The notes: generated from the letters alone by a model not told the origin. DNA of 6,464 nt from Candidatus Cloacimonadota bacterium (GCA_028683635.1 JAQUHL010000123.1:1-6464); one strand, 5' to 3'. Numbered from the stretch's first letter, positions 1-6,464 are shown. Made by a program: numbers and translations.

Positions 1-3000
1 CCTGGATAGGTATCAAACTTATGCTTCCTCTAAACACAGAGGCCAGCGGAATCAGAATATCCAAAAGCAATGCCCAGACTATTACACTAAATAAGGCTAT
101 CGAGCCTCTGCAACAACAGTATCCGCTTTCCAAAGCTGAAATCATGCCCCGCACCCTTCCCCGGGAGAGCATCTATTCAGCAGATAAAAGCTTCCCCTAT
201 GCAGACCACAATGGCCTAAGGACGGAGTTTCTTGCTGGACATCCGATTGCTTTCACGGCTGTATGTCCCTTCGATTACAACCCTCTCAGGGGAGAACTCA
301 CCTTTTACCGTGATATCACTGTCGAGATCGAAACTCAAGTCTCAAGCCGTGCCACAGAATCCGCCAGCCTCCTCAAACAGGAAAGGTTCATCAGTGATTA
401 CCTGCGTCGCTGCGTGGATAATCCAGATGCAGTGCCAAGCTACCTTTCCAGGGTTCAGGGCTATGAGTATATCATCATCATTGATCAATCTAAACAGAGC
501 CAATGGCAACCTTTGAAGGATTTCTATGATGCCAAAGGTTATTCAGTGCTTTTGAAACCGGTTCAGGAAATCACCTCTGTTTATCCTGGCTCGGATGATC
601 AGCAGAAGATCCGCAATTACCTGATTGATATGTTTGAACAGAATTCGCTCAAGCATGTTCTTCTGGCAGCAGACACGGATGTCATCCCGCACAGGGGATT
701 GTATGTAAGCTTCTCCCAAGGCGGTCAGACTGATAATGATATCCCTGCCGATATGTACTATTCCTGCCTCGACGGCACTTGGAACACTGATAACGATAAC
801 TATTGGGGAGAAATGTATGAAGCTGATCTGGCTCCCGAATTTGCCATCGGCCGTTTCTGCTACAACAATGATAGCGATATTGCTAACTTCATAAACAAAG
901 TTCTCATGTATCATATTGCACCCGTGGAAAGCGAAATCAAGAACGCTTTGTTCGTGGGTGAGTATCTTTGGGATGGTCCCACCTGGGGTGGTGATTATAT
1001 GGACGAAATGATCGGCGGCAGCAGTATGCATGGCTACACAACTGTTGGTGTGCCAAACACCTGGAACATTGCTACCCTCTATGACCGTACCTATGGTTAT
1101 GAGGAAGGCTGGGGAGGAACCCAGATCCGGGCACAGCTCTCTTTGGGACCGAATCTTGTGAACCACTTGGGTCATTCATCCACCACTTACAACATGCGTT
1201 TGAGCAATAACCAGGTTACTGCCAACAATATCTCAAACGACGGAAGCAACCACAACTATTCCATCTATTTCACCCAGGGTTGTTATGCAGGTGCCTTTGA
1301 TAACCGGGACACCTCTCAAGGATCCTATGTGGGGGATAGTATCACCGAAAAGTTTACCAGCATTGCCAATTCTGCAGCGGGGATGATCTCTCACTCACGT
1401 TATGGATGGGGTATGCAGGGTTCTACCGATGGCGCTTCCCAATATCTGCACAGGCAGTACATCGATGCCATCTTCGGAGAACAAATCTTTGAACTTGGCT
1501 ACACACTCGTGGATTCCAAAATTGACAACATCCCCTTCATCACAAACGACCCGGTTATGTATTGGGTTACCTATGAAACCAATCTGATTGGAGATCCTGC
1601 CATGATGATCTGGACCGATACTCCGCAACAAATTACTGCTCAATTGCCTGTAACCTGGATCGTGGGTTCCACCCAATATCAGGTAAGCACCAATGCCCCT
1701 GGTGCCCGGGTTATTATCAAACAGGGTGATAACTATTTCTATGATGGAGTTACAGATAGCGCTGGATTGGCTGTAATCAGTCTTAGTGAAGCTCTCACTC
1801 CCGGAACCTACCACATGTTTATCAACGCAGCAAATTACTATTCATATAGCACAAGTTTCGAAGTTGTCGCTTCCCAGATGGCTTATGTTGTGTGCAACAA
1901 CGTATTACCAGTGGATGACGATGGACTTCTACATGCCGGTGAGAACTTCAGCCTGAATATTGTGTTACAAAATGTGGGGCAAGTTAACCAACAGAGTGGT
2001 GGAACTCTTTCCATCAGCACTAATTCACCTCATATCAGTATCTTCGAAGGAACGGTTAGTTTCGATTCCATCCTGGCAGGTGAGACTGCCCAACTAAATG
2101 GTATCTTCAGCCTGGGAGTCAATACCGGCTTTGAAGACGGAACAAGGGTCCCGTTTATTGTTACTGCTCAATATGATGATGCCAGCACAAACTCAACAGC
2201 ATATCTTACCCTGAATGCTCCGATCCTGAATGTGCAAAGCTATCAGAACAGCCATTCAGGAATCATCCTCCCCGGTCATAGCATCGGAGTCAATCTTGTC
2301 CTGAAAAATTCAGGCTCAGGAATAGCTTTTTCGCCGATGATGATTCTGATGCCTGAGGAACCTTTGATAACACTTTCAGAATATGAGATCTATTTCCCGC
2401 AGATCATGAATGACTCTGAACAAACAGTTACCGAAGCATTCTCTATCCAGATTTCTCCTGAGATGGAATCCGGAACTTATGTAAACATCCCCTACTACTT
2501 CTGCGGAGAAAATGGCAGCGGGGAAGAGGGAAACTTTTCCTTCTACGTTGGGGTTATCAATTACAGCTTCGAAAACGAGATGGATAGCTGGACATCCAGC
2601 GCTCCCAACGCAGGCTTTACAAACCAATGGCATCGCAGCAATGCCCGGAATAATACTGATAGCGGAGCTTACTCCATGAAATTTGGCGGTAATGGAAATG
2701 CCAACTATGCCAATTCTGCTTATGGAGCTTTGGTGAGCCCGGAAATGCCCTTGGGATTGAATTCCCAGCTCAAGTTCTATCATTGGATGTCAGCCGAAAC
2801 CCACAATACAGCCACAGGTATGGCCTGGGACGGGGGCTTGGTTCAAAAGTCCATCAATGGTGGAGAGTGGGTGCAAATCACCCCTGAGGGTGAATACCCC
2901 TACCGGATCTACAATAATCCTGCCTCGCCCTTTGCAGCTAACACTTGGGTGTATTCAGGAACCCATTCCTGGCAACTGGCCACCTTCCTCATTCCTGAAA

Positions 3001-3407
3001 CTCAAGGTACTGTTCGCTTCAGATTCCTGTTCGGCTCAGATGGCTACACTTCTGGGGAGGGCTGGTACATAGACGATGTTCGTCTGGAAGCAGATTATGT
3101 ATCTGGCGATGATCAGATTCAAATGCCCGAAAAGATAGAGCTTTGTAACTATCCCAATCCATTCAATCCCACGACCACGATCCGGTTCTCACTTCCGCAA
3201 AGTAAAAATGTAAGCCTTGAGATCTTCAACCTCAGGGGTCAGAAGATAAAATCCCTGATCGACCATCAAAACTATCCTGCTGGGAATCATGACTTTACCT
3301 GGACTGGCATTGACGATAATGGCAAGCCCGTCTCCAGCGGAGTCTATTTTTACAAAATGCAGGTTGATAAGCAGGTGCTTACCCGAAAAATGCTGATGAT
3401 GAAATAG
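1..3407 (+). CDS. Secreted gingipain-type C25 cysteine peptidase with C-terminal sorting domain, 5' partial
   Basis: This is a cell-surface or secreted cysteine endopeptidase of family C25, probably exported through Sec and then a type IX-like system. The frame is open to the window edge: codons for WIGIKL precede the first ATG at 21, and no signal peptide is visible, so that ATG is likely internal. Numbering from that ATG: residues 1-110 resemble a C25 propeptide (PFDYNPLRGEL); 148-530 form the catalytic domain, with His385 in NHLGHSS and Cys421 in TQGCYAGAFD as the expected dyad; 534-616 an Ig-like domain; about 617-732 and 733-846 two CARDB-like beta-sandwiches; 848-1025 a MAM/jelly-roll-like domain ending in GWYIDDVRL; 1040-1128 the sorting/FlgD-like tail starting YPNPFNP and ending RKMLMMK. 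The stop is TAG at 3405. The next gene, cobB, starts six bases later. Cleavage specificity cannot be read from the sequence. Family assignment is firm; the exact edges of the middle domains are approximate. Confidence 0.9.
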   Translation, partial: WIGIKLMLPLNTEASGIRISKSNAQTITLNKAIEPLQQQYPLSKAEIMPRTLPRESIYSADKSFPYADHNGLRTEFLAGHPIAFTAVCPFDYNPLRGELTFYRDITVEIETQVSSRATESASLLKQERFISDYLRRCVDNPDAVPSYLSRVQGYEYIIIIDQSKQSQWQPLKDFYDAKGYSVLLKPVQEITSVYPGSDDQQKIRNYLIDMFEQNSLKHVLLAADTDVIPHRGLYVSFSQGGQTDNDIPADMYYSCLDGTWNTDNDNYWGEMYEADLAPEFAIGRFCYNNDSDIANFINKVLMYHIAPVESEIKNALFVGEYLWDGPTWGGDYMDEMIGGSSMHGYTTVGVPNTWNIATLYDRTYGYEEGWGGTQIRAQLSLGPNLVNHLGHSSTTYNMRLSNNQVTANNISNDGSNHNYSIYFTQGCYAGAFDNRDTSQGSYVGDSITEKFTSIANSAAGMISHSRYGWGMQGSTDGASQYLHRQYIDAIFGEQIFELGYTLVDSKIDNIPFITNDPVMYWVTYETNLIGDPAMMIWTDTPQQITAQLPVTWIVGSTQYQVSTNAPGARVIIKQGDNYFYDGVTDSAGLAVISLSEALTPGTYHMFINAANYYSYSTSFEVVASQMAYVVCNNVLPVDDDGLLHAGENFSLNIVLQNVGQVNQQSGGTLSISTNSPHISIFEGTVSFDSILAGETAQLNGIFSLGVNTGFEDGTRVPFIVTAQYDDASTNSTAYLTLNAPILNVQSYQNSHSGIILPGHSIGVNLVLKNSGSGIAFSPMMILMPEEPLITLSEYEIYFPQIMNDSEQTVTEAFSIQISPEMESGTYVNIPYYFCGENGSGEEGNFSFYVGVINYSFENEMDSWTSSAPNAGFTNQWHRSNARNNTDSGAYSMKFGGNGNANYANSAYGALVSPEMPLGLNSQLKFYHWMSAETHNTATGMAWDGGLVQKSINGGEWVQITPEGEYPYRIYNNPASPFAANTWVYSGTHSWQLATFLIPETQGTVRFRFLFGSDGYTSGEGWYIDDVRLEADYVSGDDQIQMPEKIELCNYPNPFNPTTTIRFSLPQSKNVSLEIFNLRGQKIKSLIDHQNYPAGNHDFTWTGIDDNGKPVSSGVYFYKMQVDKQVLTRKMLMMK

Positions 3408-3413
3408 TATCAT

Positions 3414-4118
3414 ATGCTCAAAGTTAACCATGCCACACGAGTTGTTGTTCTGACCGGGGCCGGCATTAGTGCCGAATCCGGGATCAGAACCTTCCGTGAT
3501 TCTGATGGGCTTTGGGAGCAGCACCGCATTGAAGATGTGGCTACTCCCGAAGCCTTTCAGAGGGATCCTGCTCTGGTCTGGAGGTTTTATATGGCCAGAT
3601 ACCTCCAATCTCTTGAAGCAGAACCCAATGCAGGACATAAGGCATTAGTTACTTTGGAGGAACATACTCACTTTACTTTAATCACTCAAAATGTAGATAG
3701 CCTGCACTCCCGGGCCGGAAACAAATCCGTCCTGGAAATGCATGGACGGCTTTCTTCCTGTTTTTGCACCTTATGCAGAACCAGATTTATACTTCCCGAG
3801 ATAAGCTTTGATGGAGATTTGCCTTATTGCCAGCGTTGCGAGGGTTTGCTAAGACCTGATATTGTGTGGTTTGGAGAAGTCCCATATTATCTTCAGGAAA
3901 TCCAGAGCGCACTCAAAAAATGTAAGATCTTTTTAATCGTGGGTACCAGCGGAGTCGTGTATCCGGCGGCGGGGTTTGTTATGACGGCTAAGTATCTGGG
4001 AGCAAAGACAATCTCTGTCAATCTGGAAAAGCCAAGTAACCACAGCTTCATTGATGAGTTCTATCCGGGAAAAGCAGGAGATGTATTGCCGGGCTTGGTG
4101 CAGGAGTTGATTAGTTAG
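3414..4118 (+). CDS. cobB: Sirtuin, NAD-dependent protein deacylase (class III, CobB/SIRT5-like)
   Basis: A cytoplasmic enzyme that removes acyl groups from lysine side chains using NAD+, releasing nicotinamide and O-acyl-ADP-ribose. All sirtuin landmarks are present in 234 residues, the normal compact bacterial length: NAD-binding TGAGISAESGIRTFR (14-28), TQNVDSLH (91-98), catalytic His110 in EMHGRL, a zinc-ribbon of Cys118/Cys121 and Cys139/Cys142, RPDIVWFGE, and GTSGVVYPAAGF. Tyr59 and Arg62 (YMAR) match the YxxR pair that in SIRT5 and E. coli CobB binds the carboxylate of succinyl, malonyl or glutaryl lysine, so desuccinylase activity is likely besides deacetylation. The ATG at 3414 fits because the Rossmann strand begins nine residues later, but no good Shine-Dalgarno precedes it; translation may be coupled to the protease gene six bases upstream. 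The last four bases overlap the convergent metallopeptidase gene. The physiological substrates are not indicated by its neighbours. Confidence 0.96.
   Translation: MLKVNHATRVVVLTGAGISAESGIRTFRDSDGLWEQHRIEDVATPEAFQRDPALVWRFYMARYLQSLEAEPNAGHKALVTLEEHTHFTLITQNVDSLHSRAGNKSVLEMHGRLSSCFCTLCRTRFILPEISFDGDLPYCQRCEGLLRPDIVWFGEVPYYLQEIQSALKKCKIFLIVGTSGVVYPAAGFVMTAKYLGAKTISVNLEKPSNHSFIDEFYPGKAGDVLPGLVQELIS
4115..4118. other. Four-base overlap of convergent stop codons
   Basis: The bases TTAG carry the TAG stop of cobB on the plus strand (4116-4118) and the TAA stop of the metallopeptidase gene on the minus strand (4115-4117). The two operons therefore meet with no spacer. I see no strong hairpin followed by a T-run in the surrounding bases, so transcripts from both sides probably extend into the opposing gene. 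Confidence 0.85.
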
Positions 4119-5080
4119 AACTGCCCCTTGCCTTCTTCTGTATCAAGTGGTTCATTATATTCCGTATCGGTCTCTTCGGGTAAGTCTGGAAGGCTGTTCA
4201 TTCTCCTTCTTTTACGGATTGCCCCAATGATCAGGACGAAGGGAAGGATCGAAAAAATCAGAGAATTTACTCCCAGAACCAGATACCAGAAAGCCAGCCT
4301 TTTGGTATAATTCTGATATCCTTGGAAAAATCCGCTGCCTGAGTTATTATACGTTTGGTCAAAAGCCTTATAAAAGGAGATTTTTCGTTTTTCCCGGTTG
4401 AAAGCAGCGATGTAATCCCAAAAATCCTTCCATGCCTCAGGGTATTCATCCTTCATATACTGCAGGGCAAAAGTCGAGTTCAGATAGAAAAAAGCCCAGT
4501 CATTTTTATCCTGTGGATAATCTCTGTTCCCCAGTTCCATGGATTTTCCCCAAAACCTGGCACTCACAAACTGCCAGTATTTTTCATACCCAAGCTGCCT
4601 GGAATAATATGTGGCCATTCCTTCATGAAACCACAATGGTGCATCCCAAAGGGTCTGATCCAGAAACCAATGTACATACTCGTGCATCAGTATTTTGAGA
4701 TAGTTGTCGTTTACCTGTTCTGGGCTTCGGATGAAAATTATACCAATATCATTTGAATAGAAGGCATCACTGAATTCAACAATTTTTTCCTTGCCACGGG
4801 AAAGGCTTTTATACTCATCCATGGTGGGAATGATATAATAGACTGCCTTCTCCCGCACGTAAATACCCAAATCAAGTTGCATACTTTCAATTCGGGAGGA
4901 AAGCGGTTCCAGAATGTTTCTTGCCAGAGAAGCGTTGCTATCTTTGGAATGAATCATAATCAAATCGTTATCAACAACAAGCTTGTATTCTGCTGGGAGA
5001 GCACAGGGCCACAGGCATATGAGCAACATAAGACCGATGCAGGTGATCATCAATCTCCAGTTTGCTTGATGATTAATCAT
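4115..5080 (-). CDS. Membrane-anchored gluzincin-type zinc metallopeptidase (peptidase MA-like)
   Basis: A predicted envelope zinc peptidase. Numbered from the ATG at 5080 (321 residues): a signal peptide at about 1-30, with a short n-region containing Arg9 and a hydrophobic core (GLMLLICLWP) before ALPAEY; an extracytoplasmic domain with HEYVH (His133, Glu134, His137) and, 16 residues on, Glu153 in FHEGMA, the HExxH...E zinc ligand layout of peptidase MA-like proteins; then a single membrane helix at about 263-288, a basic stop-transfer run (RKRRR) and an acidic cytoplasmic tail of about 28 residues. It is third in a leftward operon, about 10 bases after the S4 gene. The frame is open to an ATG at 5176, but that start would overlap the S4 gene by 86 bases and bury the signal peptide. 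Another candidate start, ATG at 5048-5050, has a better ribosome site. The substrate is unknown. An enzymatically active peptidase is inferred from the motif only. Confidence 0.82.
   Translation of the reverse strand: MINHQANWRLMITCIGLMLLICLWPCALPAEYKLVVDNDLIMIHSKDSNASLARNILEPLSSRIESMQLDLGIYVREKAVYYIIPTMDEYKSLSRGKEKIVEFSDAFYSNDIGIIFIRSPEQVNDNYLKILMHEYVHWFLDQTLWDAPLWFHEGMATYYSRQLGYEKYWQFVSARFWGKSMELGNRDYPQDKNDWAFFYLNSTFALQYMKDEYPEAWKDFWDYIAAFNREKRKISFYKAFDQTYNNSGSGFFQGYQNYTKRLAFWYLVLGVNSLIFSILPFVLIIGAIRKRRRMNSLPDLPEETDTEYNEPLDTEEGKGQF
5055..5058 (-). promoter_or_regulatory. Possible ribosome binding site for an alternative metallopeptidase start
   Basis: The minus strand reads GGAG followed by ATTG and then an ATG at 5048-5050, ten codons inside the preferred start. 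Spacing of four bases is short but workable. Starting here would give a signal peptide with no positive residue before its hydrophobic core, whereas the ATG at 5080 gives Arg in the n-region but has no clear purine-rich site. Which start is used is undecided. Confidence 0.35.
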
Positions 5081-5090
5081 GGTATGGTAT

Positions 5091-5375
5091 CTATATATTA
5101 TTATCCAGCAAATCACTATCCAGTTTGGACCGGGATATCTGGTCGTAGTATCTGGATAGATCTTTTTTGGCCACATTACCCTCAGGGATTTCTTTGATCA
5201 GCAGATCAAACTGGTAGCCATACAGCTTAAGTATCACTTTATCTCCCGGGTTTACTTCCATACTGGCTTTTGCTCGTTTCCCATTGATGCTTACCAGGTT
5301 TTTATCACAGGCGTTTTTGGCAATACTGCGGGTTTTGGTTAAACACAGTTTATTGAGGAGTACATCAATGCGCAC
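5091..5375 (-). CDS. S4-domain RNA-binding protein, RqcP/Hsp15-like
   Basis: A small (94 residue) RNA-binding protein built on one S4 domain. The N-terminal half has the typical pattern: MRIDVLL (RxD start), KTRSIAK (14-20), VSINGKRAKAS (28-38) and VNPGD (41-45). Length and motifs match the Hsp15/RqcP (YabO) group. Those proteins bind stalled 50S subunits carrying peptidyl-tRNA and, in RqcP's case, help RqcH add C-terminal alanine tails during ribosome-associated quality control. Whether this one does RqcP or Hsp15 work cannot be settled here, because no rqcH or mutS2 is in view. The start is a GTG at 5373-5375, chosen because RxD must be N-terminal and an AAGGA lies eight bases upstream. It overlaps the kinase gene's end by 11 bases, so the two are probably translationally coupled. 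The C-terminal third (about 65-94) is polar and ends in an acidic stretch. Confidence 0.87.
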   Translation of the reverse strand: MRIDVLLNKLCLTKTRSIAKNACDKNLVSINGKRAKASMEVNPGDKVILKLYGYQFDLLIKEIPEGNVAKKDLSRYYDQISRSKLDSDLLDNNI

Positions 5376-6464
5376 TTTTCTTATCCTTATCCAGAATACT
5401 TCGGATTTTTGAAGCTATATCTCTGATTTTAAAGGGTTTCATAATGAATCCGCTGATTCCCTTATTAGCAGCTTCTTCTGCTGAAATCAGAGTAGTAAAA
5501 CCAGTGCAGATGATGATCGGAACTTTGGGTTTGATAGCAAGCATCTTCTCCGAAAGATCTATCCCATTCATATAGGGCATGGTTGTATCGGTAATGACAA
5601 TATCAACATCTGCCGAATGTTTCACAAAGTACTCATAGGCTTTTCTTGGATCGTTGAACCCCTCCACTTTGAAGCCAAGTTTCATCAAGCCTTGCCTGAA
5701 AACACTCACCAGCATCGGTTCATCATCCACAAACATTACATTTTCAATTCCGCCGACATCTTCATAACCGTTTTCCACCACCTTTTCCTGTCCCCAGCTA
5801 TCTGCATTGTAAACAGGGAGATACACGATAAACTTGGTGCCTTCTCCCACCTGGCTTTCTACCCGAAGAGCTCCATGATGGGCATTTACAATGCTGTGTA
5901 CTATGGAAAGCCCCAAACCAGTGCCTTCATTGGCACTTTTGGTAGTAAAATATGGATCGAAAATGTGGTCAATCAAGGATTCCTCGATGCCGGTTCCATT
6001 GTCCGATACAGAGATCTTCAGATACTGGCATTGCTCCAATTCAGGGAAAACAATCATATCCTTGCTACGGAAAGCGATGGGTTCCACAGAGATGTGGATC
6101 ACTCCGTGATCATGGTGAATGGCGTGCATGGCATTGGTACCAAGATTGATCAGGATCTGGTGTATTTGTCCCGGAACAGCGATAACTGTGCTTGTCTCGG
6201 CAGAATAACTCTCCGTGATTCTGATGGTCCTGGGCAGATATGATCTTAGAAAACTAACTGATTCTCTCACGTGATCTACAAGCTCGATTACTTCCGTTTT
6301 TGATTCTTCCTGTCGGCTGAAAGAAATTAGGTGACTGATCATTTCTTTTGCCCTGCCTGCAGATTTTAGCACTTCAATCAAGTTTTGGGCACAATCGGAG
6401 TTTTGGGCTACCTCATCTGAAGCCAGTTCCGTGTAACCAATGATAGCACTCAGGACGTTATTGA
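5365..6464 (-). CDS. Hybrid sensor histidine kinase with C-terminal receiver domain, 5' partial
   Basis: A two-component sensor kinase that would autophosphorylate on His and pass phosphate to its own receiver. Only the C-terminal 365 residues are inside the window. The frame is open to base 6464, and the first visible residues, NNVLSAIIGYTEL, are the H-box just after the phospho-His (HDFNN type), which lies a few codons outside. Numbered from the internal TTG at 6381: DHp helix to about 25; HATPase_c with N-box (INLGTNA, Asn83), G1 DNGTG (127-131), F-box DPYFTTK (142-148), G2 GTGLGLS (153-159); receiver from about 214 with acidic Asp219/Asp220, phospho-acceptor Asp265 in ITDTTMP, Thr293 and Lys315. 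Every catalytic motif seen is intact. Sensor domains lie beyond the edge, so the stimulus is unknown. No DNA-binding output domain follows the receiver, so any transcriptional effect would need a partner. It is first of the visible leftward operon; its TGA lies inside the S4 gene's start. Confidence 0.93.
   Translation of the reverse strand, partial: NNVLSAIIGYTELASDEVAQNSDCAQNLIEVLKSAGRAKEMISHLISFSRQEESKTEVIELVDHVRESVSFLRSYLPRTIRITESYSAETSTVIAVPGQIHQILINLGTNAMHAIHHDHGVIHISVEPIAFRSKDMIVFPELEQCQYLKISVSDNGTGIEESLIDHIFDPYFTTKSANEGTGLGLSIVHSIVNAHHGALRVESQVGEGTKFIVYLPVYNADSWGQEKVVENGYEDVGGIENVMFVDDEPMLVSVFRQGLMKLGFKVEGFNDPRKAYEYFVKHSADVDIVITDTTMPYMNGIDLSEKMLAIKPKVPIIICTGFTTLISAEEAANKGISGFIMKPFKIRDIASKIRSILDKDKKSAH
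5384..5388 (-). promoter_or_regulatory. Shine-Dalgarno site for the S4-domain gene
   Basis: On the minus strand these bases read AAGGA, eight bases before the GTG at 5375. The site lies inside the last codons of the kinase gene. It supports GTG as the true start and allows ribosomes finishing the kinase to reinitiate. It was read directly from the sequence; its function is inferred. Confidence 0.7.

Noticed and set aside
543..1175. Long minus-strand open frame (210 codons) inside the protease gene
   Set aside because: It lies wholly opposite the catalytic domain of a clear C25 peptidase, shows no recognisable motif and has no ribosome site of note; it is a shadow frame.
1981..1990. Ten-base match AAGTTAACCA repeated at 3420
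   Set aside because: Matches of ten bases are expected by chance in a window of this length.
3493..3508. Exact 16-base repeat TCCGTGATTCTGATGG shared with 6212-6227
   Set aside because: By a rough count a 16-base match is uncommon in a window this size, but one copy encodes the sirtuin FRDSDG loop on the plus strand and the other is antisense to kinase codons. No further extension, inverted partner or third copy was seen, so chance is the best explanation.
5081..5115. AT-rich stretch resembling a -10 box before the metallopeptidase gene
   Set aside because: TATATAG/GATAAT-like strings are present on the minus strand, but no -35 element at proper spacing was found, and gene spacing favours read-through from the S4 gene.
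5081..5176. N-terminal extension of the metallopeptidase from the ATG at 5176
   Set aside because: It lies mostly within the S4 gene in another frame and would place a second hydrophobic segment before a good signal peptide; treated as non-coding in this frame.
5617..6243. Plus-strand open frame of 208 codons opposite the histidine kinase
   Set aside because: The minus strand here carries intact HATPase_c and receiver motifs; the plus-strand product has no domain pattern.

Overview
The window holds five protein genes packed with almost no spacer, two reading rightward and three reading leftward, meeting tail to tail near 4115. Both outermost genes run off the window. There are no RNA genes, CRISPR arrays, insertion sequences or intergenic stretches longer than about 10 bases. 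The host looks like a Gram-negative-type bacterium of the FCB superphylum. A huge secreted gingipain-type (C25) protein ends in a 'YPNPFNP ... GVYFYKM' C-terminal sorting domain, a hallmark of the type IX secretion system and of FlgD-like tails. This combination is common in Candidatus Cloacimonadota and related lineages. The phylum assignment is an inference from protein style, not proven by the window.

Rightward half (1-4118): a 5'-truncated C25 cysteine peptidase (at least 1134 residues visible) with propeptide-like region, catalytic domain, Ig-like and CARDB-like beta-sandwiches, a 'GWYIDDVRL' jelly-roll domain and the sorting tail. Six bases after its stop comes a complete class III sirtuin (cobB), an NAD-dependent protein-lysine deacylase. 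The pair is probably one transcript.

Leftward half (6464-4115), in transcription order: a 5'-truncated hybrid histidine kinase (end of HisKA, HATPase_c, C-terminal receiver); an S4-domain RNA-binding protein of the RqcP/Hsp15 type, starting at GTG inside the kinase's last codons; and a membrane-anchored gluzincin-type metallopeptidase (HEYVH plus a downstream Glu) with a signal peptide and one C-terminal membrane helix. The 11-base overlap and the roughly 10-base gap strongly suggest an operon. Its stop codon overlaps that of cobB by four bases.

How the genes work together is uncertain. Four of the five touch protein fate (secreted protease, deacylase, ribosome-associated S4 factor, envelope metallopeptidase) and the fifth is a sensor kinase. 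A shared proteostasis or envelope role is possible, but gene order alone does not prove it. I see no clear sign of an unknown defence or mobile system.
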